64,000 bases of DNA from Phallusia mammillata (taxonomy: Eukaryota; Chordata; Ascidiacea; Phlebobranchia; Ascidiidae), in contig QLIY01000580.1 of the NCBI GenBank assembly GCA_003260075.1, positions 1 through 64,000 of the forward strand, in the 5' to 3' direction. Below, piece after piece: positions 52,601 through 60,699 of the stretch (its first letter is position 1; each line of letters opens with the position of its first letter). The notes beneath the pieces are model-generated. The model saw only the letters and a program-made list of their open reading frames with translations. It was not told where the DNA came from and did no database searches. Made by a program: the position numbers and the translations under genes.

Positions 52601-55600
52601 TGTTTCCCATCAAAAATGACGGATGTTGATCACTGGTTCACTAAGTATTATAAGAATTTCACAAGAAACCTTTACGAAAGCCACGGATTGATGTATATTT
52701 ATTTTAACCACACCATAGAATAAATGTACTCACTTCTGGAAAATAGGAGGTTAAGTTCGTTTCAGGATCCAAAACAAACCCGCCCCCTCTGGACTATAAT
52801 ACCGTGTTTGGCATCGAACACAGAAGCCTTGTAGATCAAAGGGCCCGAATGTTCAAGTTAGTCGCTTTGGCCCTCACAAAACGCAGGCCATCATAACATA
52901 CCCGCAATATCGTTTGCCGGCATTCAGTGCCAACTTTGCCTGCACCGGCAGTTGAACAGACACATGACCCGCTTTTTGACGTGCACTGTTATTCCCTGCA
53001 CGTCTCAACTACAAGCATTTGCGTAGTTACAAAGCTGTTGCAATATCGTATTCATGCTTGATCAATGACATACTTTCGTTTCAATAAGCCGTGACTTACA
53101 GCTGATCTTGCTTTCGTAGGTACGACATCTGCACCTACAGGAATCAACCGTGTGGCACACTCGGTAAGTAAAAGTTAAGATGTGTTTTTGCATTTAATAG
53201 GATATTTGGAAATAATTGAGATCCTATTCTACCGCTGGTTGTCTCGCGAACTTCCTTTTCGTGGAAAGCATTGACTCGTTTAGCTTCTTCCAATGCCCTT
53301 AGGCGTATTGGTCATTTTGTCTCTAAATTTTGTTGATATCAGGAAATTGATCACTGTCTGTTCATAATCAGCGAAATTTCACCTCAATAATGTTTCAAAT
53401 ACGTTTATCATGATGGTTACATCGTTTGCTTACAAAAACATAACTCAATTGCGTAATACACAACTATAAATTAGTTCTAAACAGGCGATCATTGCCCCGC
53501 AGAGTAGAGCACTCACGCAAAGCTTCATAGGTAAAGAGCTTTTGTTCGCACGGACGAAGTTTGGCGCTGTAAAACCCTTTTGGGGACGACGCGTGTGTAT
53601 TCTGGGCCTTCGCTTCCGCCCTGTTCTATGGACCGCACGCGCGTCAAGGACCTTTTCATTCGGTCCTTGATTGTCGAAGAACGCAGATAGGGGCGGGCGG
53701 TTGCTTTTATCACGCAACGGGCCAAAGCAAACTCTTGCTCATTGAACCTTCGCGTTAGGCCATTGTCGACTGGAACAACACCGAATACGTCATACCTGTG
53801 TCACGCCTCAGTTACCCCGCGCCTTACAGCTAGAATCGACCATTAGGGAACTTGGTTATCCAGAAAACGTATTCATATAAGAATAACACCAGATCTTCGC
53901 TTGTTGAAACTGAATATGTTTGTTTAAGGTTTGGCGCCTGTGTCTGGGATGTGCGAGCATATGAGGAGCTGCAGCATCAACGAAGACATTGGACTGGCAT
54001 CCGCCTTCACCATTGCACACGAAATCGGACACAAGTGAGTACAACTTTTTGCTACAACATTTGAATACGGAATAGCAACACGCTTAGGCTGTTGCCCGCG
54101 AATTTGTCGGTATGTACGTGGTTAATGGTAATTATTACACGCAATTTTGACTTGGCCAACCAAATCCAATTAATGCCACTTAACATAATAAGTAGGTTGA
54201 AGATTTGTCTCGCTAGACTTTTTTTGCTAAACATACCCGTTTCAACTTGGGTAAAGAGGTATGGGAGTTTTCTGAGCGTTTGGCGTCTAGACTTTCCTTC
54301 CCAGAATTGAGTGTTTGTGCAGCAGTTAACGCGCGCGAAAGACGAATGAGCGCTGAAATCTAAACAGTTCTGCCATTTGTGATCTTGTGTTGGTGTCGTG
54401 AACCAGCTTTAATCCCAACGCTTACGCTGTTGAAAACACTACGGCTGTTTTCGATCGAACTAAGTTGACAAATTTAAGAGGCTGAACTGACAGACGACCT
54501 TGCCTTCTGTCGTCAACTTGAAGATTGTCTTTTTAACGACCTGATCTGTACTATAGCGCCGCTAGTGGTGATTGTAATGCTTGGAGGCAAAAAGTTAAAT
54601 CAAAACAGGGGATTTTTTAGTGTTTACACAGCAGTGATTGAATCGTGTAGTTACGCCTCACAGGGCGTTAATCCATTTGGTTTGAGCTCGTTTGTAAACG
54701 TCGCGCCCCACACGCAGTTTTGGAGCTGCACTCATGCAGTTTCGCTTCTGTGTAATCCCATCAACACACAGAGATAGATCGAAAACATCCATCACATCGA
54801 GTACTGTATAGTCTCGAAGGGCTTACTTTGGAAATGTTATGTTTGTATATTTGAAAACTTTACACTGGCGTCTATGTTTAGTTTTGGCATGAACCACGAC
54901 GGAACCGGCAACGAATGCGGTCCAGGAAACGGTCAACCATCCAAGATCATGGCGCCGCAAATGACCACAAACACAAGTCCCTTTATGTGGTCCAGATGCT
55001 CTAAAAAATACATTACCGACTTCTTGGAGTAAGTGTCTCAGTACATAAAAGAATGATTAGTGTATTTTTTTCAATATGATAACAATGTGCTTTTTACTTT
55101 AGCTCCGGTGCAGGCAATTGCCTCGTCGACTCGCCACCATCAAGGGACTTTAACTTCCCTGAAGAAATGCCTGGCCAGTTGCATGATGCCGATGAGCAAT
55201 GTCGATTCCAGTATGGTGCACAGTCCAAACAATGCCGTTATGGGGTAAGCACTTGTGAAAATTTCAACATGGTCAAAAACAATCCTCTAAAATCCGGCAA
55301 CAGTGTTCGAGAAATGTATGCTTTGTTTCCGTACCCCGGGGAACGAGTATCTAATGTAACCCACTGTTTCGTTCATAAACAAATCTAATGGGGCATTGGC
55401 CTCATGTCCCTGGTAGACAAGATCTAGGTGACTGATTATACGCGCTTAAAAAACGCGCTTGGAATTTAACGGGCTTTACCGCAAAATGCACATCTTGATT
55501 GGCACACAATGCAAATGGAGTAATTAATGGAAAAACTGTCTGCCTTATCACATAACAGTAATCCACCGGTGGAACTTATCTCGTTTTCTCTACGTCATTT

Positions 55601-58600
55601 CATGGTTCGCTGCCTTCGAACTTCGCACCTACGCACGCCAAACTGGGTGGTCTAAACCGCCGGACTAACTTCCGAACTTAAGGTCAACCGTAATGTTGAA
55701 AGTTGGGCTATCCAGGCCAGTGAGTTTAGTCGACGACAAACACTGGGCGACCACCCACATATATTTGCCAAAACTTTTATTGGCACTTCAGCTGCATTTA
55801 TTTGGTAGTCATCGACCAAGTATAGTTTCAAGCCTTATTAATTAGCGGAAATCGCTAGTCTGGACATTAAATCGCAGTTATACAAAACGAAATACCACTT
55901 GCCCAATTCGCAATAAATCAATGGTTTCTTCAGCGTGTCCGGTTACGGGTTAATACAAGTCTTCATTAGGTACGTCTTTGTTGTTAAAATTGTCTCGCCA
56001 CAAATCGGTGAAACCGACTAAAAAACTTTCATTGCCCCGAGTTCGAAGAGATTGCCTTTTATATTGTGTCTTCTGTCACGTTACGCACTTCTAACGTGGT
56101 ATATTGCTTTTTGTTAGGATGTGTGCCGGGAGTTGTGGTGCACGAGCAAAAACGAACGATGTGCAACAAACAGCATTCCAGCTGCAGAAGGCACCAACTG
56201 CATCACAACCGATATACCAAGGGGGGTAAGTACGCAAAACAAAAAAGTTGTCATGCTCATTTCATCGCCACTGCCGCCTAAATTTTAACGTCGATCTCTT
56301 TTTGACAGTGGTGCTATCGTGGAAACTGTGTGCCGTTCGGATACCGACCACAAGCGGTTGACGGCTCCTGGGGATCTTGGACCGCATGGGCCGAGTGTTC
56401 TCGCACATGCGGTACCGGGATTAGTTCCTCGTCAAGAAGCTGTGACAACCCAGCACCTGAGCACGGCGGCAAATACTGCATTGGCGAAAGAATGCGATAC
56501 CGGTCGTGCAACACTCAGGTGAGAACAACAATGGTTCATTTTGTACATGTTTTGTAAAGAAAATTTGTTCGTCTTTTGTTGTGTGTATTTTTGTTAAAAC
56601 TGTTGCACAATGTTGGGAATGCCTCCCGTCTCAGTACGCTATTTCACGGCTTTCATTTTCACGAAAAACAGGAGTGTTTATCCCCATCGGGCGACTTTCG
56701 TGTGGCACAGTGCGCCAATTCTGACAACGTGCCATTCCAGGGAAAATATTACAACTGGGTTCCGTACACTGTCGGTAGGTTTCTTAACGCGCGAGGATTT
56801 TATCCTCTCGTTTGGGTGCAAGTTGCTTACAATTGCGCCGTTGCGGCACCTTTGGCCTTGAAATAATAACATCCCGCTCTCGGGCTTATGTTGTTAATCG
56901 CCGCGCTACAATGCTTATGTACCGTGCACGACTCGCAAAAAAAACACATGTAAGAAAAGACTTGCTCATTCGCTTTTTGCATTTAACGTGATCCTGTCAT
57001 GGCGCCAGCGCGGTATTATGTCGAATGTAAAATCAGGTGCGGATTATGCGCTATATTTTACACACCATGAGAACTGCTTTGTGATAAGCTTTATCGCCGA
57101 CCGGGAACACGGGGCAAGAGGCATTTCCAGGGTTGTGCAAATGCTGGTCGGCTGACCAAACTTACCCATTGTGCTTTTGTGCTAAACTGCTTCTTGTGCG
57201 TTGTGTAGCGTTGCACCGATCCTAACTCGGAGCCACGTCGGGAGCAGTGCGCTCGCTTCGACACCGAGCTCTTTCGCGGCAAGTACTACAACTGGCTGCC
57301 CTACACAGGTAACGACGCTACAAACCCCATGTTTAACATTTGTGCCCGCATGCTGCGTTTTTTTACTGCCGCTCTTGCGCAAGCAATTATTGACGTGGTG
57401 TTTTTGTTCCCAGTGTGTTGGGTTTTGTTGCATAAAGTGTTTAAAACAAAATTTGTTCTAACTCAAAGTAGCATTTATTAGCAAAGTAAAAACAAAATGT
57501 CAGTAATATGTTGATTCTACGTATACTGGTATCGAAACACAATCTCTTAAGCATTTTTTTTTTCTATTCCAGGCAGCAACGTGAAGGCATGCGCTCTCAA
57601 TTGCCTGGCTCAGGGCTTCAACTTCTTCGCCGAACGGGCGCCGGCAGTTATCGACGGGACCAAGTGTTTCTCGGATTCTCTCGATGTCTGCATCAACGGG
57701 GAATGCCATGTAAGTTAGATATTCCATTTTTGATGCGCCGACTGTTTATTATTTTAGGACTCACCACTTTTGCATTTACCGCTTTAGTCTAAAATTGGTT
57801 GCTTTGGAAATTTCGTTGCTTAGATAGTTATCGGTACAATAACTGCAACTTCAAAGTTTGATGTATTTTTTATTACTTGTAATTAAATTGGCGTGATTTG
57901 TTGACAGCACGTTGGTTGCGATCACGTCTTACACTCCAATGCTACCGAAGACAAATGCAGAGTTTGCGGAGGAGATGGCAGCACATGTGAAACTCAAGCT
58001 GGGATCTTCAACATGCCAATTAGAATGCATGGACGTAAGTTGTCACCTGTTATTGTTCAATAATAGCATCATTGGTAATGTATGAGTAAGTTGTCGGTAA
58101 TAATGCCGTTTTCAATCAAGCTATTTTGCGCGATGATATATGCTTAACATTTCCAGGAAATGCCTATACCCCCCAAAAAGATTTGTAGCGATAGAAGTAA
58201 CGTAATCTTTGCGTATCGCACGGCGCCATCTGCAATCGAATTAATGCCGTAAATATTAGCTTCCGGCGCTTATGGTAAATGCGTGAAGATTGATCACATG
58301 ACAAGTGACGTGAGGCTGAATTATCACCTGCAACACGTCATGTTAGGAAATATCGCATCTTTCAAACTTCTCGAAGAGCCCCACTACGGTTTGCCGACCT
58401 GACTAGTTCAAGGTTCTGGCTGCAGAGCAACTCGGAAACGTTATTAATCGGCGCAAAACAATGCCATCACTGTTCGGGCGTGTTACCTGCACGAATCGTA
58501 AATATTTAGACTTGCGTGGGTAGCTTGACCTATCTGTTGCCGGTAGATTGGGGCAAGACTGATTCGTCGCCAGATTAAGCCACTCTACGTTTGTGCTTCC

Positions 58601-60532
58601 GCGGTTTTTATTTTTATTTTTTTATTGCAGAATATCACCAGGTCGTTACAATCCCACGAGGATCTGTGAACATTCTCATTCAAGAGCTTGAAATTTCCAA
58701 ACAAAATTATATAGGTAAGTTAGGAGTCCCAAAACTGTTTTCACTCCCATGACTATAAATGTTGACCGAAGCTGTAAAAGTTATTTGCTTTGCAACATGC
58801 GTAAATCGTACTTTTTCCGCAGCCTTAAAGAACAGCAGAAACGAGGATTATATCAACGGTGGCTGGACAATTGATTGGCCACAGAAGTTCAAAGTTGCAG
58901 GAACCACCTTTACGTATAAACGACCAGGAGACGAACCAGAGTCACTTGAAGCGCTCGGACCAACTTCTGAGGATCTTGTTGTCATGGTAAGTAAGCTTAA
59001 TTTAAAATAAATGTACATGAAGTATAAAACATATAGAGCATGTTTTTATGTGTTTATTTTTTTCACAGCTTTTGGTACAAGAACAAAACCGTGGGCTTCG
59101 CTATGAGTACAACGTCCCTGTCGAGCGCGAGAGCAGCGGAGACAATGTATCTCCGTTTTTGTGGAGCCAGGGACAATGGACACCTTGTACTGCATCATGC
59201 GCCGGAGGTGAGGCTTTAACAAAAGCGATTTTGTGTTGTGCACTTTAAAACAGTACAAAGACTTACACAGCTTTAAGTTTCAGTATTTGTAAGCGTTTTT
59301 ATGTGTTTTCAGGCACACAGCGCCGCCCAGTGGAATGTCGTCGTGTTGATGACGACACAGTAGTCCAGCCAAGCTATTGCAATCAAGTAACCAAACCTGT
59401 CGAACAGGAACAGTCATGTAATGTGGAACCATGTCCACCAATGTAAGTCAAGTTCATTTCTTCCACATTGATACACTCATTTTAAATGACAACCAGACGC
59501 TTGTGAGAAATAGTGACATAGTAATAAAGCAGGATCATCATAATTGACTTAGTGCAAAAAAAGTTTAAATTTAAATTTGAATACAGCAACTAAACCGACA
59601 TTCTTTCTTGTTTAGGTGGTCACCTGGTGAATGGAGTGAGTGCAGTCGTACTTGCGGTGGAGGTCACCGAACCAGGCATGTCATGTGTATGCGGGTCCTC
59701 AGCCAAATTGAAGATGAAGTTATTGATGATATTTATTGTACTGACGGAAAACCACGATCCAGCAGTAGATGCAACCTCGACACCTGTCCGCCACAATGGA
59801 CAACCGGCCGTTGGTCATCGGTAAGTGCTATTTGAATAAATAAAGTAAAATTAAGAGTTTGAGTGTAAAATGTTAAGTTTAAAGGATATTTTCGCTAAAG
59901 TAGCAATGAACTTATTTGGTTGCTTTTGTCTTGTTCAGTGCAAACCGCGTTGTGGTCCCGGAACTAAGACAAGAGACGTTCAATGTAAGTCCAGCGACAG
60001 GCGCGAGACCTTCCCTGATGAGAGGTGTGACATCAGAGCTAAACCTGCTGCCAAGGCTCACTGCAGCAGTGGAGCATGTCCTCCACCTCGGTGGGTGTAC
60101 GGAAAATGGAGCAAGGTGCGTTACATACATAAACTTTTCTTTGTTTCTTTTACATAGACGTTTGTGTATTCATTTGGCTTAGCGCCCTATACTAGACCAA
60201 GAAATAAATTGGGTTTGTGAAAACGTGCTTCAGCTGTTTGACATTAATCATTTTATTATTATTAACAGTGTTCCGCACAATGTGGCCAGGGAATCAAGAA
60301 GCGACGAGTTTTCTGCGGCACCCCGGGAACAAATGCCGTAAGGACTGGTTGTCCTGACAATCGCAAGCCCAAAACTGTACAGTCGTGTACATCGTCATGC
60401 GGCGCACCAGAGCCAGAAGCTCAGTGTATCGACGATGTCAAAGTCGGCTACTGCCCTCTAGTGCTTCGATTTAAATTCTGCAATCGCGCTTACTTTCGCA
60501 AAATGTGTTGTTCAACTTGCTCAAGAGGCTGA
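46864..60532 (+). CDS. ADAMTS6/10: ADAMTS6/10-type secreted metalloprotease, spliced gene (whole coding span)
   Basis: Secreted zinc metalloprotease of the extracellular matrix; vertebrate ADAMTS6 and ADAMTS10 act on microfibril and fibronectin networks. I assembled 21 coding exons per transcript by reading GT-AG boundaries and phases; they are listed separately. The product is about 1,190 residues against about 1,100-1,120 for vertebrate ADAMTS6/10. Order: signal peptide 1-24, prodomain to about 320 with furin-type RRRR at 83-86 and 317-320, catalytic domain with H477, E478, H481, H487 and Met-turn M505, disintegrin-like domain about 530-625, first TSR to about 685, cysteine-rich and spacer to about 915, four TSRs, and PLAC about 1157-1192. 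Five TSRs plus PLAC, the LEALGPTSE spacer motif and [17 protein letters not shown] place it with ADAMTS6/10 rather than ADAMTS16/18, 7/12 or 17/19; I cannot say which of 6 or 10 is closer. One frame discontinuity lies in the exon 2 C run, and exon 13 is duplicated. Confidence 0.95.
48166..48630 (+). CDS. ADAMTS6/10: ADAMTS exon 2: prodomain, with frame shift at poly-C
   Basis: Encodes the N-terminal prodomain: [19 protein letters not shown], then [11 protein letters not shown] (conserved first furin-type site), then after the C run [17 protein letters not shown] and [19 protein letters not shown]. The reading frame before the run and the frame after it differ by one base, so the run of 57 C at 48340-48396 must be mis-sized modulo three, or the allele is broken. 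Vertebrate ADAMTS6 has only about ten residues between RRRRS and the FF motif. The acceptor is a NAGNAG (GAGCAG): starts at 48163 or 48166 both keep frame and differ by one alanine. A pyrimidine tract and a TTTAAC branch-like site precede it. Confidence 0.85.
48340..48396 (+). repeat. 57-base C homopolymer inside ADAMTS exon 2
   Basis: Encodes polyproline in all three forward frames. The ADAMTS frame enters as RRRRSLDA and leaves as DHEVFFDL one base out of register, so the length is wrong modulo three in this assembly, or the allele is frameshifted. Confidence 0.97.
48703..48895 (+). CDS. ADAMTS6/10: ADAMTS exon 3: prodomain, cysteine-switch region
   Basis: Begins [17 protein letters not shown], continuing the LCNGL of exon 2, and contains [11 protein letters not shown] and HCGYS. 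C247 is the likely cysteine-switch residue (CGVSD in ADAMTS6). Three clustered N-glycosylation-like sequons fall in [11 protein letters not shown]. It starts in phase 0 and ends at TCAG|GTGAGG in phase 1. The preceding 72-base intron (48631-48702) is a multiple of three and has no in-frame stop, so its retention would insert 24 residues without breaking the frame. Confidence 0.95.
48966..49285 (+). CDS. ADAMTS6/10: ADAMTS exon 4: end of prodomain, furin site, start of protease
   Basis: Encodes [13 protein letters not shown], then a low-complexity linker with a histidine cluster ([10 protein letters not shown]) and an acidic run (AEEEEVD). The activating furin-type site [14 protein letters not shown] follows (cleavage after residue 320), then the first protease strand and helix [28 protein letters not shown] split over two motifs. 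VSVER and VVADKMM are diagnostic for ADAMTS6/10. The linker does not resemble vertebrate sequence and is probably lineage-specific. Phase 1 in, phase 0 out. Confidence 0.96.
49358..49441 (+). CDS. ADAMTS6/10: ADAMTS exon 5: protease domain
   Basis: Exactly 28 codons: [20 protein letters not shown] then VVLLTEDQ, matching the vertebrate LYRDSSLGNVVNI and LTEDQ segments. Donor CAG|GTAAGC, acceptor TTTTCACCAG. Phase 0 on both sides. Confidence 0.95.
49584..49614 (+). repeat. 31-base C homopolymer in ADAMTS intron 5
   Basis: Lies in the 1.8-kb intron 49442-51240. It produces spurious polyproline and polyglycine frames on either strand. The intron otherwise shows no gene; it has one CRE octamer at 49919. 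Confidence 0.97.
51241..51380 (+). CDS. ADAMTS6/10: ADAMTS exon 6: protease domain
   Basis: Encodes [20 protein letters not shown] and ends [11 protein letters not shown]. The motifs EINHHAD, SFC.WQ and HHD.A.LIT are standard for ADAMTS protease domains. It follows a 1.8-kb intron containing a 31-base C run. Ends in phase 2 at ACAGG|GTAAGT. Confidence 0.95.
51381..53119 (+). other. ADAMTS intron 6, nothing recognised
   Basis: 1.7 kb without a nested gene I can support. It contains a CRE octamer at 51976 and short ORFs at chance length. Confidence 0.6.
53120..53163 (+). CDS. ADAMTS6/10: ADAMTS exon 7: protease domain microexon
   Basis: A 44-base exon encoding [15 protein letters not shown], the conserved YDIC.YKNKPCGTLG block. 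Acceptor TTCGTAG, donor CTCG|GTAAGT. Phase 2 in, phase 1 out. It is too short to appear as an ORF. Confidence 0.95.
53929..54034 (+). CDS. ADAMTS6/10: ADAMTS exon 8: zinc-binding helix
   Basis: Encodes [20 protein letters not shown] then [14 protein letters not shown]. It carries zinc ligands H477 and H481 and catalytic base E478. The donor falls inside the zinc motif (CAC AA|GTGAGT, phase 2), so the motif is completed only after splicing. Confidence 0.97.
54882..55028 (+). CDS. ADAMTS6/10: ADAMTS exon 9: third zinc ligand, Met-turn
   Basis: Completes the motif as [14 protein letters not shown], giving H487 and D488 of HExxHxxGxxHD, followed by [20 protein letters not shown], where M505 is the Met-turn. 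All catalytic residues are present, so the enzyme is predicted active. Acceptor TATGTTTAG, donor TTGGA|GTAAGT, phase 2 on both sides. Confidence 0.97.
55103..55244 (+). CDS. ADAMTS6/10: ADAMTS exon 10: disintegrin-like domain start
   Basis: Encodes [34 protein letters not shown] and [21 protein letters not shown] is the hallmark start of the ADAMTS disintegrin-like domain. The upstream intron is only 74 bases. Phase 2 in, phase 0 out. Confidence 0.96.
56118..56225 (+). CDS. ADAMTS6/10: ADAMTS exon 11: disintegrin-like domain
   Basis: Exactly 36 codons: [20 protein letters not shown] then PAAEGTNC. It matches the vertebrate EVCRELWCLSKSNRC and PAAEGTLC blocks. Acceptor TTTTGTTAG, donor GGGG|GTAAGT, phase 0 on both sides. 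Confidence 0.96.
56309..56518 (+). CDS. ADAMTS6/10: ADAMTS exon 12: end of disintegrin, first thrombospondin repeat
   Basis: Seventy codons: [19 protein letters not shown] closes the disintegrin-like domain, then the [39 protein letters not shown] and [11 protein letters not shown]. Three W residues at the TSR start and the C.RTCG core are present. The last TSR cysteines come from exon 13, so the choice of exon 13 version also decides how this repeat ends. Ends in phase 0. Confidence 0.96.
56672..56774 (+). CDS. ADAMTS6/10: ADAMTS exon 13a: alternative cysteine-rich domain exon
   Basis: 103 bases encoding [19 protein letters not shown] then [16 protein letters not shown]. This matches vertebrate DFREKQCADFDN and [13 protein letters not shown] and is at least as close to them as exon 13b. 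Acceptor CACGAAAAACAG, donor GTCG|GTAGGT. Phase 0 in, phase 1 out, the same as 13b, from which it has diverged strongly in protein. It is open and has splice sites at both ends, so it is not visibly decayed. Without transcripts I cannot say when it is used. Confidence 0.8.
57209..57308 (+). CDS. ADAMTS6/10: ADAMTS exon 13b: alternative cysteine-rich domain exon
   Basis: 100 bases encoding [20 protein letters not shown] then [14 protein letters not shown], homologous to exon 13a and to the same vertebrate segment. Acceptor GCGTTGTGTAG behind a T-rich tract, donor CACAG|GTAACG. Phase 0 in, phase 1 out. Reading 13a and then 13b shifts frame and meets a TAA at the sixth codon, so the two cannot both be included productively. 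Confidence 0.88.
57573..57709 (+). CDS. ADAMTS6/10: ADAMTS exon 14: cysteine-rich domain
   Basis: Encodes [32 protein letters not shown] and DVCINGECH, matching vertebrate [20 protein letters not shown] and DICINGEC. It needs a phase 1 upstream exon. Joined directly to exon 12 it would read into TGA at the fourth codon. Acceptor TTCTATTCCAG, donor CAT|GTAAGT. Confidence 0.96.
57908..58034 (+). CDS. ADAMTS6/10: ADAMTS exon 15: cysteine-rich to spacer
   Basis: Encodes [34 protein letters not shown] and [13 protein letters not shown] and [11 protein letters not shown] are invariant in ADAMTS proteins. Phase 0 in, phase 1 out. Confidence 0.96.
58631..58714 (+). CDS. ADAMTS6/10: ADAMTS exon 16: spacer domain
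   Basis: Encodes [19 protein letters not shown] then [10 protein letters not shown]. It matches VVQIPRGSVHIEV in ADAMTS6. Acceptor TTTTTTATTGCAG, donor ATAG|GTAAGT; phase 1 on both sides. Confidence 0.95.
58823..58986 (+). CDS. ADAMTS6/10: ADAMTS exon 17: spacer domain
   Basis: Encodes [40 protein letters not shown] and [14 protein letters not shown]. The string [14 protein letters not shown] is nearly identical to vertebrate ADAMTS6, and is the main reason for assigning this subfamily. Phase 1 in, phase 0 out. Confidence 0.96.
59069..59207 (+). CDS. ADAMTS6/10: ADAMTS exon 18: spacer end, second TSR start
   Basis: Encodes [20 protein letters not shown] then [34 protein letters not shown] is the ADAMTS6 equivalent. 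The TSR core CTASCAGG opens TSR2. Ends in phase 1. Confidence 0.95.
59313..59442 (+). CDS. ADAMTS6/10: ADAMTS exon 19: second TSR
   Basis: Encodes [35 protein letters not shown] and NVEPCPP, completing TSR2. ADAMTS6 has CKRLDDNSIVQNNYC and CNTEPCPP here. Ends in phase 2 at CCACCAAT|GTAAGT. Confidence 0.95.
59616..59820 (+). CDS. ADAMTS6/10: ADAMTS exon 20: third TSR, start of fourth
   Basis: Encodes [28 protein letters not shown], a variable acidic stretch, RCNLDTCPP, then QWTTGRWSS opening TSR4. [10 protein letters not shown] is the canonical TSR core. Ends in phase 0 at ATCG|GTAAGT. Confidence 0.96.
59939..60115 (+). CDS. ADAMTS6/10: ADAMTS exon 21: fourth TSR, start of fifth
   Basis: Fifty-nine codons: [20 protein letters not shown], a variable middle, [10 protein letters not shown], then RWVYGKWSK. 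It matches [20 protein letters not shown] and CPPPRWVTGDWGQ of ADAMTS6. Donor AAG|GTGCGT; phase 0 on both sides. Confidence 0.96.
60269..60532 (+). CDS. ADAMTS6/10: ADAMTS exon 22: fifth TSR, PLAC domain and stop
   Basis: Encodes [16 protein letters not shown] (TSR5), SCTSSCG, then the PLAC domain: [33 protein letters not shown] and SRG, ending at TGA 60530-60532. All six PLAC cysteines are present, and the block is close to vertebrate KDVNKVAYCPLVLKFKFC. Confidence 0.97.
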   Translation, partial: CSAQCGQGIKKRRVFCGTPGTNAVRTGCPDNRKPKTVQSCTSSCGAPEPEAQCIDDVKVGYCPLVLRFKFCNRAYFRKMCCSTCSRG

Positions 60533-60680
60533 GCTTCAAGTCAGGCGAAAAAAAATCCTAATCAAGTTCTGCTATGCAATGTCACCGCTTGTTCGGGTGC
60601 GATCGGTGTTGAAGAGGCTGGAATGACAAAAGTTGAGCGGTAGCGCGCCGCGTTTTCTTTTCTACTGAGATGTCACTGTG

Positions 60681-60686
60681 AATAAA
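60681..60686 (+). promoter_or_regulatory. Polyadenylation signal of the ADAMTS gene
   Basis: A canonical AATAAA lies about 150 bases after the stop codon in a short 3' UTR. The cleavage site is not visible directly but would be expected near 60700. Confidence 0.7.
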
Positions 60687-60699
60687 GACAGTCGCTTGC

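Noticed and set aside
56672-56774. Exon 13a as merely an allelic misassembly of exon 13b
   Set aside because: The two exons and their introns differ far more than the allelic-looking duplications in this window, and both keep splice sites and frame.
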